IMG/VR virus record: IMGVR_UViG_3300025828_003868
Span: 1-29,792 of that record
Origin: a virus
Length of the DNA: 29,792 bases
Direction: 5' to 3' (one strand)
Of the stretch, positions 22,777 to 28,738 are shown in pieces. The notes beneath the pieces were generated by a model. The model was given only the letters and a program-made list of their open reading frames with translations, did no database searches and was not told the origin of the DNA. The translations under genes were made by a program, and so were the position numbers. The number at the start of each line of letters is the position of its first letter. Positions within the stretch are counted from its first letter, which is position 1.

Positions 22777-23732
22777 ACAAACTCCTTTTTATACTGATTT
22801 ACTAGATTTACAATTTCCATATCAAACTCTTTTTCAGGGCGCCATTGTAGCTGCCTTAAGGGATCACAAGAGATAGCATATCTAATATCTTGACCTGGTC
22901 TACTAAATGATAAATCTAAAAATTGTTCTATGTTAGGAACATCTCTGTTGATTCTACCTAAATCGTATGCGTTTATAACTTTTGTGACTGTTTCAAGATT
23001 AGTTTGTTCAAACTCGGAGGAAATGTTGTAAATACGGTTTCTCTCAGCTTTTTCATATAATGTTAAGATTGCACTTGTTGTATCTTCAGAGTGAGTCCAT
23101 GTCCTAACCGGTTTTCCGTCATTATGCAATTTTATCTTTTTACCTCTTGCTAATCTTTTAACTGTTAGTGGAATTAGTTTTTCTGGATATTGGAATAGTC
23201 CATAATTATTTGATGGTCTCGCGATGATATATTCAATACCAAAAGTACGAGCGTAAGACTGAATAAGTAAATCAGCTGCTGCTTTAGTTGCTGCATAAGG
23301 ATTAGAGGGTTTAAGCTCTGCTGTTTCATTAAAAACTCCTTCAGTTAGATCACCATATACTTCATCTGTTGAAACCTGAAAGAAAAGAGGTTTATCCGCA
23401 CGGAGAACAATTCTATTATTAATTATATCTAAAAGATTCCTTACTCCATCAATATTAGATTTTATAAATCTATCACAAGATTGGTTGCCTATATCTACAT
23501 CAGACTCTGCTGCAAAATTAAAAATTACATCACATTCAGGAAGCCATGTAATTTTTCTTATATCCATAGCTTCCCACTCAAAATTATCATGAAACGTGTT
23601 TGTAAGCTTATGGTTTGAAACGTGAGTAAATTTATCAAAACCATATACTTTCCAGCCATCAGCTAAAAGTCTTTTAGTAAAAGTAGTACCGATAAAACCA
23701 CCAAACCCAGTTACTACAGCTGTTTTAATCAT
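22770..23732 (-). CDS. dTDP-glucose 4,6-dehydratase-like (RmlB-type extended SDR)
   Basis: This 320-residue protein has the NAD-binding motif VVTGFGGFIGT (7-17) and the RmlB catalytic triple S121-T122-D123-E124 in VSTDEVYG, where Asp and Glu take part in the dehydration step. The YxxxK pair is Y146 and K150 (NPYAATKAAAD). ARPSNNYGLFQYPEKLIP is a strong RmlB hallmark. It would convert an NDP-hexose to the 4-keto-6-deoxy sugar, the entry point to deoxy and amino-deoxy sugars, followed by the aminotransferase at 23725-24720. A GGAGG ribosome binding site lies inside the end of that upstream gene, and the two overlap by 8 bases. The sugar nucleotide (dTDP, UDP or GDP) is uncertain. Confidence 0.9.
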   Translation of the reverse strand: MIKTAVVTGFGGFIGTTFTKRLLADGWKVYGFDKFTHVSNHKLTNTFHDNFEWEAMDIRKITWLPECDVIFNFAAESDVDIGNQSCDRFIKSNIDGVRNLLDIINNRIVLRADKPLFFQVSTDEVYGDLTEGVFNETAELKPSNPYAATKAAADLLIQSYARTFGIEYIIARPSNNYGLFQYPEKLIPLTVKRLARGKKIKLHNDGKPVRTWTHSEDTTSAILTLYEKAERNRIYNISSEFEQTNLETVTKVINAYDLGRINRDVPNIEQFLDLSFSRPGQDIRYAISCDPLRQLQWRPEKEFDMEIVNLVNQYKKEFVW

Positions 23733-24720
23733 TTATTCCTCCAGTAATTGGAAAACAGATAATTCTGTCATATACATGTTTAGATACTGGTAATCCTCTT
23801 AAGGGATAATAATACTTTTTACAATCTTCATATGGAAATTCTTGAATATCTGTAGGTTGCTCAAAAATGAAAGGTAAACAAGAAGGAAAAAAGTTATCTT
23901 CATCTGAATTGTTAGGATAGGGTATACCTTGATAATTTTTATTAATTTCAAAAAGTTTGTTGTAGTAATTATCAATAAGTTTTTTTTGCATTTCATTAAT
24001 GTCAAAAGAATCCCAGTATTGAAGTATTGAAGCAGCTGCTACTTCACTTATTTTAAAGTTACTACCTCTCTCATTAAATTGCCCTTGCACCAGACCAAAG
24101 TTACAAGCTACTCTCACACCTTCTTCGAGGTGTGCGTCTACGATTGCTAGCCCTCCTTCACCAAAGCCAATATGCTTAGTATGGTGAAGTGAAATATAAG
24201 ATGCTTGGCCTAAGTTACAGGTATTGATACCATTAAAAAAAGAATATGGAGAAGCAGCGTTATCAAATATAATAAATTTTTTATTTTCTTGTGCGTGCAT
24301 AAGAATTGAGTCTAATTCTTGTATATGTCCGAAGCAGTTAGTAACAATATTTATTTGTCCATACTCATGTGCAAACTCATCATATACGTTCATATTACAG
24401 TTTTGATCAATATCTGTAATGATGGGACCAGTAGCTGGACCTTGAGAATTTGATGGGAAAGTAAAGTCTTGCGTACACACTCGCATATTAGCATTATTAT
24501 GTCTCATAACTGCGAATAAAATTGCGTGAAGTGCAGAAGAGCCAGAACTTGTTGCTATTATTGCTTTGGAATCACCTATTTTGAGTAATTCTCTTGCTCT
24601 ATTTTCTAGCTCTCTCGCAGCTCTTCCACCATTAGAAAACTGGTTTGTATTGTGAGCAGGTTCTAGGTATTCTGCTAAACGAGTGTAATTAATTTTTTTA
24701 TTAAGTACAAATTGACTCAT
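23725..24720 (-). CDS. DegT/DnrJ/EryC1/StrS family sugar aminotransferase
   Basis: This 331-residue PLP enzyme would add an amino group to a keto-sugar. The PLP-binding lysine is K182 in HHTKHIGFGEGG, and D153 (FDNAAS) holds the ring nitrogen. ATSSGSSALHA (56-66) is the phosphate-binding start. Length is a little below the usual 360-390. The gene overlaps the upstream glycosyltransferase gene by 20 bases and the RmlB-like gene by 8. A natural route is RmlB-like 4-keto-6-deoxy sugar, then this aminotransferase, then the acetyltransferase at 25465-26091, giving an N-acetylated amino-deoxy sugar. The family call is secure; the route is inferred. Confidence 0.92.
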   Translation of the reverse strand: MSQFVLNKKINYTRLAEYLEPAHNTNQFSNGGRAARELENRARELLKIGDSKAIIATSSGSSALHAILFAVMRHNNANMRVCTQDFTFPSNSQGPATGPIITDIDQNCNMNVYDEFAHEYGQINIVTNCFGHIQELDSILMHAQENKKFIIFDNAASPYSFFNGINTCNLGQASYISLHHTKHIGFGEGGLAIVDAHLEEGVRVACNFGLVQGQFNERGSNFKISEVAAASILQYWDSFDINEMQKKLIDNYYNKLFEINKNYQGIPYPNNSDEDNFFPSCLPFIFEQPTDIQEFPYEDCKKYYYPLRGLPVSKHVYDRIICFPITGGIND

Positions 24721-25468
24721 ATATACTTTTCCAATTAATATAAGGAGTTATACACCCATCTTGTAGATGAGTAGCGTGTCCAGGGGTGGGACATAATGCA
24801 CCTACTTGAGCAAAAGCTTTCCATGTCCATGTATCGTCTGCAAAAGCTCCTGCCCTAAGTAATTCATATTTGTAGTGTAACCATGTTTTACCTAGAGCAG
24901 CGATTGTAAGAGTAGCACTTGGTATAGATCTTAAATGACCATACGGACCAGCATGTAATTCGCATTGTTTAGTTTTATCTATTGTGTATCGATCAGGATA
25001 GTCATAAGGAGCATAAAAACCTTGAAATCCTTGTTTAAATACCTCTTTCATAGCCAAGATAGCGTATTCAACATGAAGATAGTCATCTTCACACACATAG
25101 ATTATTTCTTCTGGGTTTCTTTCAGCTACTGCGACCAAATGTTCCATTAAATCTGGACACGAATTAGCAGTAACAGGGTGATAATTTGGATATGGATGTG
25201 TTTTTCTGAGCTCATCAAGAGAAGTAATAGGTTTTACTCTGAATTGTGCTAAGGTTTTTTCTCTCATCCATTGTAGGGTTTCAGGTGTAGTTCTGTCATT
25301 TACAACTATTAATAAGTCTTTATCGTCTAAACCAGGTTGTACAGACATATAACACTTGCGAAGTATCTCAAGTTTGCCATGACCTTCCCAACGAGGTTTG
25401 TCCTCAAAGCCGTCTCCGAGTGACCCTGGTGATAGATTAGCTTCACAACTTCTAAATAATACAATCAT
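24701..25468 (-). CDS. Glycosyltransferase-like protein (GT-A fold)
   Basis: This 255-residue protein begins LFRSCEANLSPGSLGDG and has DLLIVVNDRTTPETLQWM (56-73) and IIYVCEDDYLHVEYA (121-135), where EDD is a DxD-like metal site of GT-A enzymes. PSATLTIAALGKTWLHY and a terminal ATHLQDGCITPYINW complete a glycosyltransferase-like plan often seen in phage and bacterial sugar clusters. No membrane segment is visible. It overlaps the acetyltransferase gene as ATGA and the aminotransferase gene by 20 bases. The acceptor cannot be told. Confidence 0.75.
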   Translation of the reverse strand: MIVLFRSCEANLSPGSLGDGFEDKPRWEGHGKLEILRKCYMSVQPGLDDKDLLIVVNDRTTPETLQWMREKTLAQFRVKPITSLDELRKTHPYPNYHPVTANSCPDLMEHLVAVAERNPEEIIYVCEDDYLHVEYAILAMKEVFKQGFQGFYAPYDYPDRYTIDKTKQCELHAGPYGHLRSIPSATLTIAALGKTWLHYKYELLRAGAFADDTWTWKAFAQVGALCPTPGHATHLQDGCITPYINWKSIYESICT

Positions 25469-26091
25469 GAGTCTTTATCCAGTACTAACCCTGATTGAAA
25501 AAATTGTCTCGTTCCCATGTCATCAAACACTGTTTCTCCTGCAGATAATGTGTTATCGTCTCCTATAGATACTTTTGGGGTTATATGTGTGCCTGTTCCT
25601 AAAAAGTTATCATCTCCAACCTTACAATACCCCATTATTCCGGCATAAGGTGAAAATATATTATTATTTCCTATAATAGTGTCGTGGTGAATGGAAGAGT
25701 ATGAGTAGAGCATATTAAAGTTTCCTATAGCTGCATTACCGTTTAGTACAGAAAAGTTCATAAATACATTACCTACTCCTAGATAAGATGTTTTAGAAAC
25801 ATAGGCATAGGGAGCTTCAACATTAGGGAAATGATAGAGATTAGTTTGATAGTAAGAGGTAAACTTATCAATAAAAGTTTTACGCCAATATTTATTACCT
25901 GTGCCAATGATAAAACGAGCAGAGGCTGGATAGGTAAAAGGATTAGCCCCTTCGTCTCCAATTAAAATAGCCTCATCATTTTTTAATATGACGAAGCCAC
26001 CAAATGTTTCTTTTACTGCCTGATTTAAAATAATTTGTTCAAAGACTTCTTGAGCGAAACCTCCGTTGCCAAGAATATAGATATTAGACAT
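25465..26091 (-). CDS. NeuD/PglD-family sugar O- or N-acetyltransferase
   Basis: With the ATG at 26091 the protein has 208 residues. The N-terminal PglD_N Rossmann part starts IYILGNGGFAQEV (4-16). The C-terminal part is a left-handed beta helix of hexapeptide repeats (for example VSKTSYLGVGNVFMN, IGNFNMLYS, IGDDNTLSAG), typical of trimeric acetyl-CoA-dependent acetyltransferases. H127/H128 in SSIHHDT are candidates for the catalytic base. I chose 26091 because GAGGG precedes it and the longer frame upstream is tmRNA sequence. It would acetylate an amino sugar made by the DegT enzyme. It is the first protein gene after the tmRNA and starts the sugar cassette. Confidence 0.88.
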   Translation of the reverse strand: MSNIYILGNGGFAQEVFEQIILNQAVKETFGGFVILKNDEAILIGDEGANPFTYPASARFIIGTGNKYWRKTFIDKFTSYYQTNLYHFPNVEAPYAYVSKTSYLGVGNVFMNFSVLNGNAAIGNFNMLYSYSSIHHDTIIGNNNIFSPYAGIMGYCKVGDDNFLGTGTHITPKVSIGDDNTLSAGETVFDDMGTRQFFQSGLVLDKDS

Positions 26092-26200
26092 AAATCCCTC
26101 ATAAGTTAAGCGTGGGGCTTCCACCCACTCCCACCTCACTTTTAAGTCTGCGTGTCCAAGACTGTTAGATTCTGTTTCAAGGCTCTAACAAGCCCAGAGA

Positions 26201-26242
26201 CTATGCCGCTAGGCGCATCTCAGGCGCAAAGTTATCGTTTGC
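26201..26242 (-). other. tmRNA tag reading frame (ANDNFAPEMRLAA, stop TAG)
   Basis: The resume codon GCA is at 26242-26240 after AAATAAAT, and the frame runs 13 codons to a TAG. With the alanine carried by the tmRNA the tag is A-ANDNFAPEMRLAA. The ANDNFA start is what alphaproteobacterial tags show, and the LAA end is the usual signal for ClpXP degradation. Supported directly by sequence. Confidence 0.93.
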
Positions 26243-26315
26243 ATTTATTTAAGTCTTGCGGTTAAGGTCGCTTGCGCACCTGCTTCTCCACTCGCCTATT
26301 AACTACCTGTCGATC

Positions 26316-26420
26316 CTAGTTCGCCCCCATCATAAGCACTTCAAGTAAAGCTCCAAATAATATTATAATTAATCCAAACTCTACAAATCTTAGTAATAAA
26401 TAGGTTACTACATTGTGCAT
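26316..26420 (-). CDS. Tiny membrane protein encoded in the tmRNA spacer
   Basis: A 34-residue frame starts at ATG 26420 with GGAG five bases upstream and ends in the TAG of the conserved AACTAGG inside the tmRNA coding piece. 92 of its 105 bases lie in the 110-base segment between the two tmRNA pieces. The product has a polar start (MHN), a hydrophobic stretch with FGLIIILFGALLEVL in its centre and a neutral end, so it should be a single-pass membrane peptide. The frame is open and has a good ribosome binding site, but no homologue is recognised, so real translation is inferred. It can only be made from unprocessed RNA. Confidence 0.55.
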   Translation of the reverse strand: MHNVVTYLLLRFVEFGLIIILFGALLEVLMMGAN

Positions 26421-26473
26421 TTTTACTCCAAGTGTTTATGGTGGAGGCGGCGGGTACTGCCCCCGCGTCCAGT

Positions 26474-26584
26474 CTAGCGTTTGGTTCGCTTCTTCGAAGC
26501 TCTGTATCCTAAATAATCGGGCTCTTCTTTGATTTTAAAAATTTTTACAAACCAGCGTTCAAGCCATTCTTGAATGTAGCTCAT
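26474..26584 (-). CDS. Tiny basic protein ending inside the tmRNA acceptor piece
   Basis: A 36-residue frame begins at ATG 26584, 19 bases after the stop of the 26604-27191 gene, and ends in a TAG within the acceptor piece (CGCTAGACT). Its last part, RASKKRTKR, is very basic, and the first part (IQEWLERWFVKIF) is an amphipathic helix. AAAGG lies about 12 bases before the ATG, a weak ribosome binding site. It may be real or may be an accident of the tmRNA leader; no family is recognised. Confidence 0.4.
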   Translation of the reverse strand: MSYIQEWLERWFVKIFKIKEEPDYLGYRASKKRTKR

Positions 26585-26603
26585 AGTTCTTTAAAACCTT
26601 TGT

Positions 26604-27191
26604 CTAATATGTTGTCCATATATAAACAGCCTTTTTATATTTACTTATGGTTGAATTAGTGTGTAGGTGCTGACTGTCGAATACACAAACTGATCCAACT
26701 TTCCACTCATAAATATGTTCTATCTCAAGTCCTTGTAAAAGGTTGTAATCAAAAGTTGTAAGATACTTACTGTGTATTGCTTTATCAAATGGTTCTTTTG
26801 ATAGATAGTCTAAATATTTCTTGTTTTCTAGAGAAAGATTCATATTTGTTCCAAACCATTTATTTTTAAAAATTACTGTTTGAGCAGGTTCTACTATCTC
26901 AAGTGGTATAACTATATTTTTATCACATTTACTACCGTTAATAGTATCAGTGTGTATTCCTAACTGATGATCTAAATCTATCATCATAATTGCATAAGGA
27001 TTAGATTTAATTTCTAATCGTTTTAGCAACGCTAATACCCAACCTCTAGGCCAGTTATTTTTTGACCAGTCAAAACCTTGTTTTCTTACAAATTGTCCTT
27101 CTTGATAATATTCATCTTTTTTATCTAAAAATGTTAATAAGTGATCAATTCCTTTAGTAGAAACAATGTTTTCATAAACTTTTACACTCAT
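26604..27191 (-). CDS. Fe(II)/2OG-oxygenase-like protein
   Basis: This 195-residue protein carries HTDT (H80, D82) in DHQLGIHTDT and a second His-rich site, FDSQHLHTNSTIS (H175 or H177), followed by a lysine in place of the usual arginine (KYKKAVYIW). The intervening NIVIPLEIVEPAQTVIFKN and the EWKVGSVCVF strands fit the double-stranded beta helix of Fe(II)/2OG dioxygenases. It is therefore a likely dioxygenase or cupin; the Lys replacement makes cosubstrate use uncertain. It overlaps the small gene upstream as TAATG and precedes the tmRNA. It is the third member of this fold type in the window. Confidence 0.65.
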   Translation of the reverse strand: MSVKVYENIVSTKGIDHLLTFLDKKDEYYQEGQFVRKQGFDWSKNNWPRGWVLALLKRLEIKSNPYAIMMIDLDHQLGIHTDTINGSKCDKNIVIPLEIVEPAQTVIFKNKWFGTNMNLSLENKKYLDYLSKEPFDKAIHSKYLTTFDYNLLQGLEIEHIYEWKVGSVCVFDSQHLHTNSTISKYKKAVYIWTTY

Positions 27192-27310
27192 TAGTCATTA
27201 AAACTCACAATATGCGTGTACTGAGTTTTTGACAAACCTTCTTTCACTAGAGAGGCTTTAACTTTAAATAGCTTTAAAATTAGTCTCTCAAAGAAAATAA
27301 CTAAGTTCAT
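27191..27310 (-). CDS. Truncated copy of the 27539-27811 gene end (39 residues)
   Basis: A 39-residue frame starts at ATG 27310 (TAATG with the stop of the gene upstream) and ends TAATG with the oxygenase-like gene. Its last 24 residues are 18 of 24 identical to the end of the 27539-27811 protein (both have KTQYT, one residue, then IVSFND). The DNA there, 27193-27265, aligns with 27541-27613 at about three quarters identity, with the first 21 bases identical. The first 15 residues (MNLVIFFERLILKLF) are a different, hydrophobic start. So this is a partial duplicate fused to a new start, either a new small gene or a decaying remnant; the exact coupling on both sides argues for translation. Confidence 0.6.
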   Translation of the reverse strand: MNLVIFFERLILKLFKVKASLVKEGLSKTQYTHIVSFND

Positions 27311-27613
27311 TAGTACTCATCTCCAGTGTATGTTTCAGGAATGCCTAGCCAAGCACTCACCCCAAAAACTTCCATAATCATAAAAGTAAACATTAATAAA
27401 ATGATACTCCATACTATCATTTTACCGCTAAAGTTTGATGCTGCAAGTTTGATAGCAATAATTTCATTACCAAAAAAACGAAGCATGAGTTCAAACTCAT
27501 TATGTTCGTTTTTTATCTCAATTGCTTTTTTATCATCGTCAGTCATTAAAACTCACAATATATGTATATTGAGTTTTACGCAGCTTTTCTTTAACAATAG
27601 CTGCTTGAACTTT
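27193..27613. repeat. Partial direct duplication (27193-27265 and 27541-27613)
   Basis: Two 73-base segments in the same orientation, about 275 bases apart, share 56 of 73 bases by hand alignment without gaps; the first 21 bases are identical. Both code for the C-terminus of a small protein in the same frame. A membrane-protein gene lies between them. The divergence suggests an old duplication kept under some coding constraint. Confidence 0.8.
27310..27546 (-). CDS. Small single-pass membrane protein
   Basis: This 78-residue protein has a charged soluble first half (DDDKKAIEIKNEHNEFELM), then one membrane segment MIVWSIILLMFTFMIMEVF (about 44-62) and a short polar end. It overlaps the gene upstream by 8 bases (ATGACTGA) and the truncated duplicate by 1. 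It sits between the two copies of the duplicated segment. No family is recognised. Confidence 0.75.
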   Translation of the reverse strand: MTDDDKKAIEIKNEHNEFELMLRFFGNEIIAIKLAASNFSGKMIVWSIILLMFTFMIMEVFGVSAWLGIPETYTGDEY

Positions 27614-27811
27614 TGCTTGAGAAAATGTATCAAACCGAGTAGGTTCTAATTGACCATCAACCTCTTCCATTATACAACCTATTTCTTCTGATTCTGTATC
27701 ATGGATTTCTACTAAATAATACATTCTAATTTTATCGTTTCGTAAGTCTGACAAATCAATTACATCTGTCTCAATTAATGTATACTCTTTATGAAAAGAG
27801 ACTTTCGTCAA
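27539..27811 (-). CDS. Hypothetical protein, full-length parent of the duplicated end
   Basis: This 90-residue protein starts with TTG at 27811, 7 bases after a clear AGGAG, and has no better ATG nearby. It is acidic with a beta-rich first part (MYYLVEIHDTESEEIGCIME) and a C-terminal helix followed by KTQYTYIVSFND, the segment copied at 27191-27310. It overlaps the SH3-barrel gene by 23 bases. No family is recognised. Confidence 0.75.
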   Translation of the reverse strand: MTKVSFHKEYTLIETDVIDLSDLRNDKIRMYYLVEIHDTESEEIGCIMEEVDGQLEPTRFDTFSQAKVQAAIVKEKLRKTQYTYIVSFND

Positions 27812-28037
27812 TAGTTAACTCCTTGGGGCTGTTATCAGCTGTATTCCAATTAAAAATTCGAAAATTATCAGCTTCTAAATCCCAAACAAGTTCCATGCCT
27901 TCTGGATAAGTTTGTTCAGAGCCAGCTCCAATAACACGAGTTTCTAAAAAGTGTTCTGGTAAATCTGCAAGACGAGCAAACGTCATATCACGTGATTCAC
28001 CATTCTTTTTCTTAAAAGTACCTTTATAAGCTTTCAT
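27789..28037 (-). CDS. Phage SH3 beta-barrel protein (WYL_2 / DUF2693 type)
   Basis: Starting at ATG 28037 (GGAG 6 bases upstream), this 82-residue protein reads KGTFKKKNGESRDMTFARL at its start and GMELVWDLEADNFRIFNWNT near its end. That matches the small SH3-barrel domain (PF10902, formerly DUF2693) widespread in marine myophages. The function in phage is unknown; single-domain SH3 barrels often bind nucleic acid or peptides. It is the first gene behind the promoter at 28063-28092, so it may be early and well expressed. Confidence 0.85.
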   Translation of the reverse strand: MKAYKGTFKKKNGESRDMTFARLADLPEHFLETRVIGAGSEQTYPEGMELVWDLEADNFRIFNWNTADNSPKELTIDESLFS

Positions 28038-28062
28038 ATAAATCTCCATTAGTTATATAGAG

Positions 28063-28092
28063 ATTATATACATTCTACCTACCATTATGCAA
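28063..28092 (-). promoter_or_regulatory. Sigma70-like promoter before the SH3-barrel gene
   Basis: A -35 box TTGCAT (28087-28092) and a perfect -10 box TATAAT (28063-28068) are separated by 18 bases. It lies in the 47-base gap before ATG 28037 and just inside the end of the gene upstream. It would drive the run of small genes and, if transcription reads through, the tmRNA. Confidence 0.7.
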
Positions 28093-28393
28093 GATTGTTC
28101 TTACGTAAAGCGCTTATAAACTGTCTACGAATTGTTTCCCACTCAGTTAAGTCAAAACGATAGTGAAATTCATATGATTCTGAAAACAGCTTAACACGGT
28201 CTGAAAGCTTTTGCAACTCCCAATGTTTACCGTGTATCTGTCCAGACCATTTTTGGGTATCCTTACTCATAATTTTTGTGAATGTTTCTAGCGAAAATGC
28301 TAGGTTGTGTACATAGTTATCGCTTATTTTGATTGCGAGATGAATGTGTTTGGTTTTTGGATTGATTTGAACCTTGGTTAGATCTTTGTACAT
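28085..28393 (-). CDS. Hypothetical protein overlapping the bS21 gene
   Basis: I place the start at ATG 28393, giving 102 residues; a longer frame from a GTG at 28435 exists. The protein is beta-rich at first (KTKHIHLAIKISDNYVH) and helical later (LTEWETIRRQFISALRKNNLA). Its first 77 bases overlap the end of the bS21 gene in another reading frame, a long overlap for this genome. No family is recognised. Only a weak ribosome binding site (AAGAAAAAG) precedes the ATG, so coupling with bS21 is likely. Confidence 0.65.
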   Translation of the reverse strand: MYKDLTKVQINPKTKHIHLAIKISDNYVHNLAFSLETFTKIMSKDTQKWSGQIHGKHWELQKLSDRVKLFSESYEFHYRFDLTEWETIRRQFISALRKNNLA

Positions 28394-28661
28394 TCTTTTT
28401 CTTACGATTATTACGAAGTTGGTTACGTTCTTCACGAATGAATTTTTGTTCTAATTGAATACGTTTTTTCTCCCAACGTTTTTTTCCTGCTTTTGCTGCT
28501 AAACGTTTCTTTTCACCTTTTGAACGAAAAAATTCATTTTCTCTAGCTTCTTTCATGATACCTTCTGCAAGCATCTTCTTTTTTAGTATACGCAAAGCGC
28601 GATTAACATCATTATTTTTTACAAATATCTTCATTTGCTTTTCAGATGATGAAGCAGACAT
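28317..28661 (-). CDS. rpsU: Ribosomal protein bS21 with extended C-terminus
   Basis: This 114-residue protein is a bS21 homologue. VKNNDVNRALRILKKKMLAE (14-33) and KEARENEFFRSKGEKKRLA (37-55), then KKRWEKKR, follow the family order of NxVxRALRxLKKK and KExRxREFYExPxEKRKR. bS21 sits near the platform and the 3' end of 16S rRNA on the small subunit, where it affects mRNA start selection. Phage bS21 genes are known in marine phages. Here about 40 extra residues, very rich in Asn, Gln, Lys and Ser, follow the family core and overlap the next gene. I chose ATG 28661 (AGGAAA about 9-10 bases upstream); an internal ATG at residue 10 is the alternative. Confidence 0.88.
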   Translation of the reverse strand: MSASSSEKQMKIFVKNNDVNRALRILKKKMLAEGIMKEARENEFFRSKGEKKRLAAKAGKKRWEKKRIQLEQKFIREERNQLRNNRKKKNVQRSNQGSNQSKNQTHSSRNQNKR

Positions 28662-28738
28662 AATGATAATTTCCTGATAAGTACTGCGTCCAAAATTATT
28701 CTTCCTCTTTGGTTATTTATATGCTAATTATATTAGCT

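Larger units (their letters stand above)
26110..26505 (-). ncRNA. ssrA: Circularly permuted two-piece tmRNA (ssrA)
   Basis: On the minus strand the order is acceptor piece (about 26505-26439), intervening segment (26438-26329), coding piece (26328 to about 26110). The acceptor piece ends GCCTCCACCA at 26439 with an encoded CCA and has a T-arm stem GCGGG/CCCGC with a 7-base loop. The coding piece begins GGGGGCG, pairs with CGCCTCC to make a 7-bp acceptor stem with G3:U70, the alanine identity pair, and continues AACTAGGATCGAC like other alphaproteobacterial tmRNAs. The two pieces can pair further in order: AGTT with GACT, TAG with CTA, TGG with CCA, GAAGC with GCTTC. After the tag frame are 7-bp (TGTTAGA/TCTAACA) and 5-bp stems and a GTGGG/CCCAC stem near the 3' end. 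It would rescue stalled ribosomes. It lies inside a protein operon and needs processing. End points at 26110 and 26505 are estimates. Confidence 0.92.

Noticed and set aside
26092-26139. A 16-residue N-terminal extension of the acetyltransferase frame
   Set aside because: The bases belong to the 3' end of the tmRNA coding piece and its leader; the ATG at 26091 has GAGGG before it and starts the conserved Rossmann motif.
28714-28721. TATAAATA on the minus strand upstream of bS21, identical to the T4 late promoter
   Set aside because: A single 8-base match in very AT-rich DNA. I found no second well-placed copy, and no T4-type late factors are visible in the window.
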